DNA from: an uncultured Spirochaetaceae bacterium
Lineage (GTDB): Bacteria > Spirochaetota > Spirochaetia > Sphaerochaetales > Sphaerochaetaceae
Length of the DNA: 64,000 bases
Assembly: GCA_944389075.1 (NCBI GenBank)
Contig: CALXLA010000034.1
Coordinates: forward strand, 62,001 to 126,000
Direction: 5' to 3'
Shown here: piece after piece, positions 44,669-53,212 of the stretch
Numbering within the stretch: position 1 is the stretch's first letter
Layout: each line of letters opens with the position of its first letter
Program-made: the position numbers and the translations under genes
The notes under the pieces: model-generated
Database searches by the model: none
What the model saw: the letters and a program-made list of their open reading frames with translations, nothing else
What the model was told of the DNA's origin: nothing

Positions 44669-45544
44669 ATGCGCATGTATCTTGATAGGGCTGCTGCCTT
44701 GCTGATGATTATGGCAATGCTGGTATCCTGTTCTCTTCCTTCCTCCGGACCTGGCAATGCGTCCGCACAGGCACTTGTAAGCGCAGCAGGCAAGGCAATG
44801 TCTGTCAATGGCGTCATGGATCAGGTGAGCAAGGCGCTTTCAGATGAATATGGAGATGATGGGAGGTGGAAGGAGGTCCTTGCTGATTTCAACCCGGGAG
44901 ATCCATATGGTGTTGCGGAGAAGGCTTTTTCTGAAGGAAGCGATGAGTATCTTCAGTTCTGTATTGCCGCATCTGAGGCGGAGAGCGTTGATGAGATCCT
45001 TTCTGCGGCAGATGGGCTTGCTCCGGAAGAAGAGCTTGATAAAGTCAGGAATGCGGTTTCCGACCTTGAACGGGAAGCGAAGCTGATGTTTGCTTCCGAT
45101 GCAAAAATCCTGACACCAGAGCAGCAGGAGGATTTCTATAAGGATCTTACGAATCTTGTGATAACCTCAGCAGTGCTTCTCACGGCGGCTATTGTATACT
45201 GGGCGGTTCCGGATGTCATCCTCTGGGGCAAGATTACGGCAGCAGCCGCTGTGGCGGTAGTCGCAGGAGTCGCTGCCGGGATGATAATGGCGATTGTTAC
45301 GCATTACGAAACGGACAGAGATGCCAGCGAGACATTCATGGCATGGCTCGAGACGGTTGCGACTGAGGTATCTGCCGACTGGGCAGTCGCCGCAGCTGTC
45401 ATAAGTCTTGGATCGACAATCGGCCGTGAACCTGTTGTCACAGCTATCGTGCTCGGGCTTTTCTGGCTTTTCGGAGTTGCTGATGAGGCTTCTGAGATTA
45501 TTGAGAAGTATGATCTCATAGGCAGTGAAGAGGAAAGCAGCTGA
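44669..45544 (+). CDS. Lipoprotein with C-terminal hydrophobic segments
   Basis: 291 aa. Lipobox AMLVSCSLPSS with Cys near residue 20. The middle is helical and acidic. The C-terminal third has hydrophobic helices (LVITSAVLLTAAIVYWAVPD, AAAAVAVVAGVAAGMIMAIV, VVTAIVLGLFWLFGVADEA), unusual for a lipoprotein. Not recognised. AAGGAGGTGCGT precedes the ATG; the earlier TTG frame start lies within the preceding gene. It follows the barrel gene by 13 bp. Confidence 0.7.
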   Translation: MRMYLDRAAALLMIMAMLVSCSLPSSGPGNASAQALVSAAGKAMSVNGVMDQVSKALSDEYGDDGRWKEVLADFNPGDPYGVAEKAFSEGSDEYLQFCIAASEAESVDEILSAADGLAPEEELDKVRNAVSDLEREAKLMFASDAKILTPEQQEDFYKDLTNLVITSAVLLTAAIVYWAVPDVILWGKITAAAAVAVVAGVAAGMIMAIVTHYETDRDASETFMAWLETVATEVSADWAVAAAVISLGSTIGREPVVTAIVLGLFWLFGVADEASEIIEKYDLIGSEEESS

Positions 45545-45546
45545 CC

Positions 45547-45566
45547 ATGGGTGGGAAACCACCCAT
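45547..45566 (+). other. Perfect GAAA-loop hairpin between genes
   Basis: ATGGGTGG and CCACCCAT around GAAA, with no T run. Possibly a 3' stabilising hairpin of the preceding message. Confidence 0.5.
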
Positions 45567-45597
45567 TGCAGAGTTCACTTAATGTGATGGAATACTG

Positions 45598-45603
45598 TAT
45601 AAT
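45598..45603 (+). promoter_or_regulatory. -10 box TATAAT, leaderless pepT
   Basis: Consensus TATAAT ends 6 nt before the ATG at 45610. No ribosome site. Confidence 0.7.
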
Positions 45604-45609
45604 TCCTGC

Positions 45610-46821
45610 ATGCGCGAAGATCTTCTTCAGAGATTCCTTGATTACCTGTCATATGACACGATGAGTTCTCCGTGTAATGCTTCTGCAGGCATGAGACCGT
45701 CTTCTGATGGGCAGGAAAAGCTTCTCCTGCATCTTAAGGACTGCCTGGATGCAATGGGAATCGAAACGTACTATGGCGATGAGAAAGTCCTGGCTGCACG
45801 CGTCAAAGGCTCTGGAGATGGCAGGACTGTCGGTTTCATGGCCCATGTCGATACAGCTGATGATGTTCCTGGAAATGGGGTGAGGCCAGTTGTCCATCGG
45901 TCGTTTGTCCCTGCTGATATCCATCTTGGCGATACTGTCATAAAGCTTGATGAGAATCCGGATTTATTGAAATACAGCGGAGGTACGATCATCACGTCTT
46001 CAGGGGATACGCTTCTTGGTGCTGATGATAAAGCAGGCGTGGCGATCCTTATGGAATGCGCATCGCGCCTTCCTTCCTGTGGCTTTCCGCATGCCGATGT
46101 CGAATTCTATTTCACCCCTGATGAGGAGACAGGTCATGGACTTGATTCCTTCCCGGGGCACTGGACTGCATCCGATGTGATATATACGGTTGATGGCGAG
46201 GAAGAGGGCATCATTGAATCTGAGTGTTTCAATGCGGCTGTCGCTAATATCGCGATAAAAGGCAATGCTGTCCATTTAGGCTCTGCGAGAGGTGTCATGA
46301 GGAATGCTGTCGCCGCCGCTGCTTTCATGGTTTCCTCGCTTCCAGGATCCGAGAGCCCGGAAGCTACGGATGGGCGTTACGGATATTATGCTGCTGACAA
46401 CCTTAAGGCGTCGATTGCTGAAGCATCATTTGAGATATACATCCGCGATTTCAGCTATAGCGGGCTCGAAAGGCGGATAGAGACTGTCAGGGCAATAGCG
46501 GAAGCCGCCAGGCATATCTATAGGGTAGAAGTGGAAGCGGATGTCTCCGTGCAGTACAGGAATATGAAGGGAGCGACCGAAAGGAGGCCCGAAGCGCTTG
46601 GAATGCTGTACTCCGCTGCTGAGAAGCTTAGCATGCGGCTTGAATCGAGACCTATCAGGGGCGGAACCGATGGAGCTGCGCTTGCGGCTTTCGGAATCGC
46701 ATCTCCGAATATATTCACAGGTGCGCACAATCTTCATTCAAAGAAGGAATGGATAGCACTTGAAGCTATGGAGAGCTCGCTTTCCCTTGTGATGGGAATC
46801 ATAAGGGAGGCTGCAAGATGA
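45610..46821 (+). CDS. pepT: Peptidase T (tripeptide aminopeptidase)
   Basis: 403 aa M20-family dizinc aminopeptidase releasing N-terminal residues from tripeptides in the cytoplasm. Metal-site segments: GFMAHVDTADDVPGNGV (His and Asp pair), LGADDKAGVAILMECAS (bridging Asp), FTPDEETGHGLDSFPG (catalytic Glu pair) and FTGAHNLHSKKEWIA (last His). RGGTDGAALAAFGI is also typical. Complete length. Its stop overlaps the next start (ATGA). Confidence 0.95.
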   Translation: MREDLLQRFLDYLSYDTMSSPCNASAGMRPSSDGQEKLLLHLKDCLDAMGIETYYGDEKVLAARVKGSGDGRTVGFMAHVDTADDVPGNGVRPVVHRSFVPADIHLGDTVIKLDENPDLLKYSGGTIITSSGDTLLGADDKAGVAILMECASRLPSCGFPHADVEFYFTPDEETGHGLDSFPGHWTASDVIYTVDGEEEGIIESECFNAAVANIAIKGNAVHLGSARGVMRNAVAAAAFMVSSLPGSESPEATDGRYGYYAADNLKASIAEASFEIYIRDFSYSGLERRIETVRAIAEAARHIYRVEVEADVSVQYRNMKGATERRPEALGMLYSAAEKLSMRLESRPIRGGTDGAALAAFGIASPNIFTGAHNLHSKKEWIALEAMESSLSLVMGIIREAAR

Positions 46822-47780
46822 AGCATCTGGCTGTTCTTGTCATTGCCTTCCTCCTTCCTGTCTCCTTGTTCGCGACGACATCATCTTTTGATGATACATT
46901 CCCTTCTGATATCCTGACGGCAGTAAGTGCTGCTGCAGACAGATATACCGATGGCCGTGGTTCCATCGACTTCCTGTTTTCAGACTACAGCGAGGATTCT
47001 GAACTGTTTCCAGATGAGCTGCACGCATCATTCACTGTAAGCTACAGCGGAAAGAGCTATACGATAAATGCAACCGGCGGAGACAGGGCATCACTGATTT
47101 CGCAGATTGACGAGGAAATCTCAGCGATGCTTTATTATGAGGAGCTTCTCCTTGCTCCGGGGCTGCGGCTGGACTATATCTTCCAGTCCTCGTATTCCGC
47201 ATTGGGCGATACCTCGTTCCGCAGGGGGACAAGATTCAAGGCAGTGGATTCCAATGGACATACTCGTGGCATATTCGATGTCTCGGGCCGCTACAATGGT
47301 GCGACGACTCTTGATCCTGTATATCTTGACAGGCCTTTTCCCGGTATAAGCCTGGAACCTGATGGAACATGGACCGCATATGCCACTGCGGCGATGGGCT
47401 TTGCATTCCCGCAGGTGGATGTGTTGGCATCTGCGACAATAGGAAAGCTTGACTGGATTTTCCCATTCATTCCGACACTGAGCTTTGTATACAGATACAG
47501 GAACGGCGTCTCCTACATGTACGGAGGTATCGGAGTGGCTGCATCTTTGAGCCTTGGAAGGATATTCCCATCCGTTGAGTTCACTCTGATACAGGAAGGG
47601 AGAATAGGTGCTGATGCTTCGCTTCTGCTAGGTGGAAGCTCGGAAGGTTTTGACTGGAACGGCCGTTTCTCGGTTTTCTATGAGCACAGGGCCACGCCTC
47701 ATTTCTACTGGAGGATAGGCTATGAGAATTTCGGCTGGGATACCCATATGCTGATGATTGGCTTTGGAGGTGACTTCTGA
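46818..47780 (+). CDS. Outer-membrane barrel-like protein
   Basis: 320 aa. Signal peptide KHLAVLVIAFLLPVSLFA. N-terminal ~110 residues form a separate soluble-looking domain (SFTVSYSGKSYTINATGGD), followed by amphipathic strands rich in Gly and aromatics (WTAYATAAMGFAFP, SFVYRYRNGVSYMYGGIG, WRIGYENFGWDT) that end in GFGGDF, with C-terminal Phe. Function unknown. GGGAGG precedes the ATG. It overlaps pepT and the following lipoprotein gene. Confidence 0.7.
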   Translation: MKHLAVLVIAFLLPVSLFATTSSFDDTFPSDILTAVSAAADRYTDGRGSIDFLFSDYSEDSELFPDELHASFTVSYSGKSYTINATGGDRASLISQIDEEISAMLYYEELLLAPGLRLDYIFQSSYSALGDTSFRRGTRFKAVDSNGHTRGIFDVSGRYNGATTLDPVYLDRPFPGISLEPDGTWTAYATAAMGFAFPQVDVLASATIGKLDWIFPFIPTLSFVYRYRNGVSYMYGGIGVAASLSLGRIFPSVEFTLIQEGRIGADASLLLGGSSEGFDWNGRFSVFYEHRATPHFYWRIGYENFGWDTHMLMIGFGGDF

Positions 47781-49105
47781 AAAAGCTGTTGATCCTGATT
47801 GCGGTTTCGATTCTCATGGCATCTTGTGCGACAAGCTACAGCGGAATAGCACCGGAGTGGTACAGGCATCCTCCTACCAGGGTAGGTGCTCTTCAGTTCA
47901 TGGCGGAAGGCACAGGAGAGACTCCAGAAGATGCTGAGATGAATGCACTCCTGAATATCATGGCTCAGATGGGAAGAGGCCTTGGATATTCGATAGAGGA
48001 TCTCTATATGCGTGAGTTGAGCACTACAGGAAGGATAGATGATCTTGGCGCATATATAGAAGAGTCATATAGCGCGGAAGATGATGAAGGATGGCATTCC
48101 TTCATCCTGGCAGTAGCTCCTTCCGGTACATATTATGCAAACAGATCCGAAGAATATATGGCGATGCTCGAGCGTGAGAATGATATAAGGAGTGCCATCA
48201 GGAGCGCTGAGGAAAGCTACCGTTTGAATCATGATACCCGGGCGCTGACGCAGATGCTTGGCGCATTGGATAAATCGCTTGATGGGCCTGTTTCGGATGA
48301 GAGCCTCCAGCCGATGACGCTTCTTTCCCGGGCTATAGAGTATCTTGATGCGATTGAGATCGATGCTGTATCAGGGGAATCCGTGGATATAAGTATGTGG
48401 AGAAGGAGGGGTCTGTTCCATCCTGTGATCTCTGAAGGCGAAGTCGAGATAGTCTACAGACGCCTTGACAGCAACGGCAACGAGACTGTCAGTTCCGTTG
48501 TCGCCAAGACTGGCGAGAATGGGCATATAAGCTATGTGCCTACGGATCCATATGCTCTTCGTCATGGCACGATCGAAATCAGGCCATATATACCCGAAAG
48601 CCTTATCTCATCACTTCAGGAAGCCGATGATGTCCTTATGTGGCCATTTATGGAGAAACTTGATGAATGTACTGTCTCAGCAGAGCTCAGGAATGCACAG
48701 GCAGGAGATGAGTCCTGCGTGATCGCATTCGGTTCTTATCAGGCGAATGGTGATGCAATCAATGACAGCAGCGCGTTTGAAGCCTTCTCATCATATCTGG
48801 AAAGCGCGGGAGCAGGAGCTTATCCGATAGTGGTGGCTCCGGGAGAAGAGACTGAGGAGATTCATGATAACCTGACCGCATCATATCCTGCCGGAACGAG
48901 ATTCATAATCGTCCGCACAGGACTTGTCGACTCTGTTTCGATTCCTCAAGGCTTCGCAGTCAGGGCTGATGCACAGATATTCATCGATGGAATTGAGGAG
49001 ACAGCTTCCGCTGTCGCAGAAGGAAGCAGTGTGGAAGATGCTGGGGCGAATGCCCTGAAGAAGGCCTCCCGCATCGCAGCAGGCCTTCTGCTCTCGCGCC
49101 TATAG
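47777..49105 (+). CDS. LPP20-like lipoprotein, apparent CTG start
   Basis: 442 aa if started at CTG 47777. That start gives KKLLILIAVSILMASC with a proper charged n-region and lipobox, has GGAGG exactly 6 nt upstream, and overlaps the preceding stop as CTGA. The alternative TTG at 47789 has no ribosome site at the right distance and loses both lysines. An in-frame stop lies at 47771. After the lipid Cys, PEWYRHPPTRVG and EGTGETPEDAEMNALLNIMA resemble LPP20-type lipoproteins. The rest is not recognised; the end (VEDAGANALKKASRIAAGLL) is helical. Confidence 0.75.
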   Translation: MKKLLILIAVSILMASCATSYSGIAPEWYRHPPTRVGALQFMAEGTGETPEDAEMNALLNIMAQMGRGLGYSIEDLYMRELSTTGRIDDLGAYIEESYSAEDDEGWHSFILAVAPSGTYYANRSEEYMAMLERENDIRSAIRSAEESYRLNHDTRALTQMLGALDKSLDGPVSDESLQPMTLLSRAIEYLDAIEIDAVSGESVDISMWRRRGLFHPVISEGEVEIVYRRLDSNGNETVSSVVAKTGENGHISYVPTDPYALRHGTIEIRPYIPESLISSLQEADDVLMWPFMEKLDECTVSAELRNAQAGDESCVIAFGSYQANGDAINDSSAFEAFSSYLESAGAGAYPIVVAPGEETEEIHDNLTASYPAGTRFIIVRTGLVDSVSIPQGFAVRADAQIFIDGIEETASAVAEGSSVEDAGANALKKASRIAAGLLLSRL

Positions 49106-49129
49106 CTTGAAAAACGGCTTATCCGCTGT

Positions 49130-49135
49130 TACCTT
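49130..49135 (+). promoter_or_regulatory. -10 box TACCTT, leaderless M16C protease gene
   Basis: TACCTT ends 7 nt before the ATG at 49143. No ribosome site. Confidence 0.4.
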
Positions 49136-49142
49136 TTCTTTT

Positions 49143-51995
49143 ATGGATCATAGAGAGGGCGATGTTATTCATGGTTTCTGCGTCACGGAGAATGCCGATC
49201 TTCCTGATTATAAGGGCAGGGGTATCCTCTTCAGGCATTTAAAGACAGGTTTCCGGGTCTATTTCGTGGAAAATGATGACAGGGAACAGCTTTTTTCCTA
49301 TGTCGTATATACACCACCTGCATCATCGAAGGGCATAAGCCATATAATCGAACATACGGTATTGGCTGGAAGCAGCAAGTATCCTGTAAAAGATCCGTTC
49401 ATGCTTCTGGTCCGCAATAGTCCGAATACGTATCTCAATGCGCTCACCGGTGTGGATAGGACATATTATCCTGCGGCAAGCACAGTCAGGAAGGATATAG
49501 ACAATATATTCGCCGTCTATACGGATGCGGTATTCAGCCCGCTTCTCCGTGAAGAGACTTTCATGCAGGAGGGGATAAGGATATCTAAGGAAGGGAAGCC
49601 GCATTTCGAAGGGGTCGTATACTCTGAGATGTTCGGTGTAATGGCAGATCATGAGTCAGTCGTATCGTCTGCGGTTTTCAAGCCTCTTTTCGGAGACAGC
49701 CCTTATCAGTGGGAGTCCGGAGGCGATTGCAGGGAAATAGCAAGACTCACATATGAAGAGTATCTTTCTGAATGGAGAAGGTTCTATGTTCCCTCGAATA
49801 TCTATCTCTTCATATATGGCGATGCGGATATCGATGAGAAACTGAAGGTTCTGGATGGATATCTTTCCGAACGCGATGGAGGAAGTCCTGTGGCGCGCGT
49901 AGGGCTTTCGGCGCGGTGGGATAAGCCCCGGATGCATAGGGCCGTCTCTGCTGCAGGTGATGGAGACAATGGTTCTTCCATACTTCTTTCATGGCTTCTT
50001 GGAGACGGGGTGGATCCTGTTGAGTCTGCGATCCTCTCACTTGCTGTCGATATCCTTCTGGGAGCTCCGGGCTGTCCTCTTTATAAGGCAATAATCGAAT
50101 CAGGTCTCGGTTCGGATCTTTCAACGGAAAGCGGTATGTGCTCATCATATAGGGAGCTTGCTTTCGCTGTGGGATTCGCAGGAGCTGAAGAGAAGAACGC
50201 AGGGAGGATAGAGGATTTTCTCCTGGATGCGCTCTCATCGATTGCCCGCGAAGGTCTGGATCCTATGCTTGTCGAGAGTGCCATACGGAAATGGGAATTC
50301 ACGCAGAAGGAAATCAAGGGTGGCGTCCCTAATGGGATGAGGCTGCTTTTTTCCGCTGATAAGGCACTTACGTTTGGCTTCAGCCCTGTCTCGCAGCTTT
50401 CCCCGTTTGCAGTGATTGATGAAGTGAAGATGCGGCTGAAGGATAATCCTCATCTCTTCGAGGACTGGATAATGAAGTCTCTTATCGATAATCCCCATCG
50501 CCTGCTGACGGTTGTTGCCAAAGATCCGATGTACAGCGCAGGACTGGAGCAGGAGATAGAGGAAATACTTGAAAGGCGGCTTCCTTCATATGGCAGCGAC
50601 AAAGAGGTATTGTTCAATAGCTTCCAGATTTCAGAGGATTCCGATGAGGCTAAGAAGACAGTTCCCCGTCTTTCAGTATCAGATCTTCCTGCAGAGTGCG
50701 ACATAATAAATCATGAAATCGTTGATGGCGTAATCACAGCGTCTATGACTACAGGCGGAATCGTATATACTGACATCCTCTTCGATGTTTCCGATTTCAG
50801 CTATGAAGAGCTTGATGTCCTTGTCGTGCTGACGCGTCTTCTTTCCATGTGCTCAGCTGCAGGAATGGATTACAGCAGGGTCATAACCGAATTGCGGTAT
50901 GTATCAGGCGGAAGTGTCTTCTATCTGGAATCAGGTGCAGATGCGGAAGGAAAGGAGAAGGTCTTCTTCACTGCAAGACTGAAATCACTTCCGGATCTTG
51001 TCGCTGATGGGCTTGATATTTACAGTAAGCTGTTCCTTGAGGCGGATCTGAAGGATGTCAGGCGCATCGCCGCAGCTCTTTCAGATATCCTTACGGAGTT
51101 CCAGTCAAATGCGATTCCGAGTGCGAATTCATTCGGGATATCATACGCATCGCAGTCCTTGTCGGCTTCCCTTTATATCGGTGAACGGATTACAGGCATC
51201 ACATGCTGGGAAGCTGTGAGGAAAATGTCTGAGGCGGATCCCACAGAGGTCTCCGCGGCCCTTGAGCATGTATACAGGAAGACATTCGCCAGAAGCCGGA
51301 TGATTATCCACATATCTGCTGAGAAGGAAGATATCCCAAATGCATGCAAAGCCGCCATGGCCCTGCGCTCATCGCTGCCTGAAGGCAGGATGGAGCATTC
51401 CTATGCCCATGTGATTCCGGAGTTCCCGCGCTGGACAGGATTCTCTGTTCCTTCGCAGGTGTCTTTTGTGTCGATGGCTGGGAGAGGAGCTTCTTTCACA
51501 TCAGCTGAGTCTCCTGCGGACAAGATGCTTCTCTCAATGCTCTCTTCCACTGTCTTATGGCAGAGAATAAGGGAGAAAGGCGGTGCATATGGAGCAGGCA
51601 TCGCACTTGATCCCATAGAGAGGTGCTGGTATTTCTATTCATATAGGGATCCGCGGATCGATGGCACCATTGATGATATGCTCACAGCGCTTGATGGCTT
51701 CTCTTTTGATGAGGAATCTCTGTCAGATGCGCTCATCGGAGAGCTTTCGAGGCTTGTCAAGCCTGTTGCCCCATCCTCAAAGGCAATGCTTGATCTGAGG
51801 CGCATCGTCTATTCGATAAAAGATGAGGACAGGAAGCTGAATCTCTGCCGTACTCTGTCTCTTACTGCCGATGATATCTCTCAGGCTGCTGATAGGTTCA
51901 GAGCATCTCTTGATGACTTCTGCTGTACAGTGATAGGCGGAGGAAAGGCGATAGGAGAGTCGGTGCATCCTTTCATCATAAAGTCATTGCTGTAA
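49143..51995 (+). CDS. M16C-family zinc metalloprotease (presequence-protease-like)
   Basis: 950 aa single-chain M16C protease made of two homologous halves. The inverted zinc motif is in KGISHIIEHTVLAGSSKYP (HxxEH near residue 61) and the third ligand Glu in EGVVYSEMFG. MLLVRNSPNTYLNALTG is a family hallmark. The C-terminal half includes WQRIREKGGAYGAGIALDP, the R/Y substrate-clamp segment. No signal peptide, so cytoplasmic degradation of short peptides is likely. The ATG 49143 matches the usual family N-terminus (GDVIHGFCVTE); an upstream TTG adds 12 residues. Confidence 0.92.
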   Translation: MDHREGDVIHGFCVTENADLPDYKGRGILFRHLKTGFRVYFVENDDREQLFSYVVYTPPASSKGISHIIEHTVLAGSSKYPVKDPFMLLVRNSPNTYLNALTGVDRTYYPAASTVRKDIDNIFAVYTDAVFSPLLREETFMQEGIRISKEGKPHFEGVVYSEMFGVMADHESVVSSAVFKPLFGDSPYQWESGGDCREIARLTYEEYLSEWRRFYVPSNIYLFIYGDADIDEKLKVLDGYLSERDGGSPVARVGLSARWDKPRMHRAVSAAGDGDNGSSILLSWLLGDGVDPVESAILSLAVDILLGAPGCPLYKAIIESGLGSDLSTESGMCSSYRELAFAVGFAGAEEKNAGRIEDFLLDALSSIAREGLDPMLVESAIRKWEFTQKEIKGGVPNGMRLLFSADKALTFGFSPVSQLSPFAVIDEVKMRLKDNPHLFEDWIMKSLIDNPHRLLTVVAKDPMYSAGLEQEIEEILERRLPSYGSDKEVLFNSFQISEDSDEAKKTVPRLSVSDLPAECDIINHEIVDGVITASMTTGGIVYTDILFDVSDFSYEELDVLVVLTRLLSMCSAAGMDYSRVITELRYVSGGSVFYLESGADAEGKEKVFFTARLKSLPDLVADGLDIYSKLFLEADLKDVRRIAAALSDILTEFQSNAIPSANSFGISYASQSLSASLYIGERITGITCWEAVRKMSEADPTEVSAALEHVYRKTFARSRMIIHISAEKEDIPNACKAAMALRSSLPEGRMEHSYAHVIPEFPRWTGFSVPSQVSFVSMAGRGASFTSAESPADKMLLSMLSSTVLWQRIREKGGAYGAGIALDPIERCWYFYSYRDPRIDGTIDDMLTALDGFSFDEESLSDALIGELSRLVKPVAPSSKAMLDLRRIVYSIKDEDRKLNLCRTLSLTADDISQAADRFRASLDDFCCTVIGGGKAIGESVHPFIIKSLL

Positions 51996-51999
51996 CCTC

Positions 52000-52029
52000 T
52001 TTACAAGCAGAGTTAAGATTCAGTACAAT
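52000..52029 (+). promoter_or_regulatory. Promoter of the rplM-rpsI operon
   Basis: TTTACA (52000-52005), 18-bp spacer, TACAAT (52024-52029). Confidence 0.65.
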
Positions 52030-52035
52030 GCATAA

Positions 52036-52240
52036 TTGCGCGGAAAAATCCGTGCACTCTCGCACAAGGCTTGTGCAGGATATCCTGAGGATAACCGCTT
52101 GTTCATGGGTTCCGAAGAGCAATCTTCAGAATCTTCCTTTCCCCGGAAAACCCATGGATGATGATGGCCCGATGGATTCGGTGAACCTGTTCATGTCTGG
52201 TTCCTTGGCTGGACCTGTGTGCCGGTTATCCGGGAAGGAA
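52036..52240 (+). ncRNA. Long structured leader RNA of rplM
   Basis: Between promoter and rplM lie about 240 nt with dense pairing. GCGCGGA/TCCGTGC with AAAA loop (52038-52055). GCACAA/TTGTGC (52062-52076). The 12-nt palindrome CAGGATATCCTG (52076-52087). A long-range pair GGATAACCG (52089-52097) with CGGTTATCC (52223-52231). Inside it CATGGGTT (52104-52111) with AACCCATG (52149-52156), and GAAGA-GCAA-TCTTC (52114-52127). It does not show RNase P, SRP or tmRNA signatures. A regulatory leader, possibly for L13 autogenous control, is the likeliest reading. Confidence 0.6.
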
Positions 52241-52278
52241 GTTTTCCATTCAGAGAATAAAAGAGAAGGATTCAGTTT

Positions 52279-52707
52279 ATGAAGACTATTTTCGTAAAGC
52301 CTCAGTCGGTTGAGAAGAAGTGGTATCTCATCGATGCAGAGGGCAAGAACCTCGGACGTGTCGCAGTTGCAGCTGCAAGGATCCTCAGGGGTAAGAATAA
52401 AGCTGAGTACGTACCGCACCAGGATCTGGGCGACTACGTTATCATCATCAATGCAGCCAAGGCTACAGTCACCGGCAATAAGATGGAAGATAAGATGTAT
52501 TATCGCCACTCCATGTATCCAGGTGGACTTAAGGCAGAGTCTCTTGAGAAGGTTCTCGTGAGAAAGCCTACATATCCTATGGAACATGCAATCAAGGGTA
52601 TGCTTCCTCACGGAAGGCTTGGCAGAAAGCTCATGACCAACGTGAAGATCTATGCAGGAAGCGAGCATCCGCATACAGCACAGCAGCCAGTTGCTGTTGA
52701 GATTTAA
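52279..52707 (+). CDS. rplM: 50S ribosomal protein L13
   Basis: 142 aa. Family pattern KTIFVKPQSVEKKWYLIDAE, GKNLGRVAVAAARILRGK, HQDLGDYVIIINAAKATVTG and YRHSMYPGGLKAESL; the end HPHTAQQPVAVEI is standard. In E. coli L13 represses its own operon through the mRNA leader. AGAAGGA precedes the ATG. Co-transcribed with rpsI 11 bp downstream. Confidence 0.98.
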   Translation: MKTIFVKPQSVEKKWYLIDAEGKNLGRVAVAAARILRGKNKAEYVPHQDLGDYVIIINAAKATVTGNKMEDKMYYRHSMYPGGLKAESLEKVLVRKPTYPMEHAIKGMLPHGRLGRKLMTNVKIYAGSEHPHTAQQPVAVEI

Positions 52708-52718
52708 GGAGAGGCGAA

Positions 52719-53132
52719 ATGGCTAAGAACGAAGAGAAGAAGAATATCAATCTCGCACATGGAGTTGGTCGCCGCAAGACCTCTGTTGCCAGAGTCTATC
52801 TCCGCGATGGAAATGGCAAAGTGACAATCAATGGCAGGGACATCGCAGTTTATTTCGTTGATGCGGCTAATGCAAATAAGGTTGTCCAGCCATTCGAAGT
52901 AACTGAGACTCAGGGAAAGTATGACCTTGTCATTACAGTTGCCGGTGGTGGTATCTGCTCACAGGCAGAAGCTTGCAGACATGGTCTCTCAAGAGCTCTT
53001 GTCGCATATGATGAGACATATCGCCATGCTCTCCGTGAAGCTGGCTTCATGACAAGAGACTCGAGAATGGTCGAGAGAAAGAAGTATGGACAGCGCGGTG
53101 CAAGAAGGCGCTTCCAGTTCTCAAAGAGATAA
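52719..53132 (+). CDS. rpsI: 30S ribosomal protein S9
   Basis: 137 aa. GVGRRKTSVARVYLRDGNGK and VTINGRDIAVYF at the N-terminal half, GGICSQAEACRHGLSRALVA in the middle, and the basic tail RKKYGQRGARRRFQFSKR that reaches the decoding site. Complete. GGAG lies before the ATG. The rplM-rpsI pair ends at an intrinsic terminator. Confidence 0.98.
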   Translation: MAKNEEKKNINLAHGVGRRKTSVARVYLRDGNGKVTINGRDIAVYFVDAANANKVVQPFEVTETQGKYDLVITVAGGGICSQAEACRHGLSRALVAYDETYRHALREAGFMTRDSRMVERKKYGQRGARRRFQFSKR

Positions 53133-53152
53133 TCGGAATTCTCCGGTATCAG

Positions 53153-53190
53153 CTGCCCGTGCGGAATGCGTGGGCAGTTTTTTCTTTTTC
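53153..53190 (+). terminator. Terminator after rpsI
   Basis: CTGCCCGTGC and GCGTGGGCAG (two G-U pairs), then TTTTTTCTTTTT. Confidence 0.9.
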
Positions 53191-53200
53191 ATGATGATGC

Positions 53201-53206
53201 TATTTT
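53201..53206 (+). promoter_or_regulatory. -10 box TATTTT, leaderless recX
   Basis: TATTTT ends 6 nt before the ATG at 53213, right after the rpsI terminator. No ribosome site. Confidence 0.55.
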
Positions 53207-53212
53207 ATTATC

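Noticed and set aside
52036-52240. RNase P RNA, SRP RNA or tmRNA
   Set aside because: None of the conserved core strings of these RNAs is present, and there is no tRNA-like 3' end.
52028-52282. 84-codon open frame ahead of rplM
   Set aside because: It covers the structured leader, has no ribosome site and an unlikely composition; the pairing pattern explains the sequence better as RNA.
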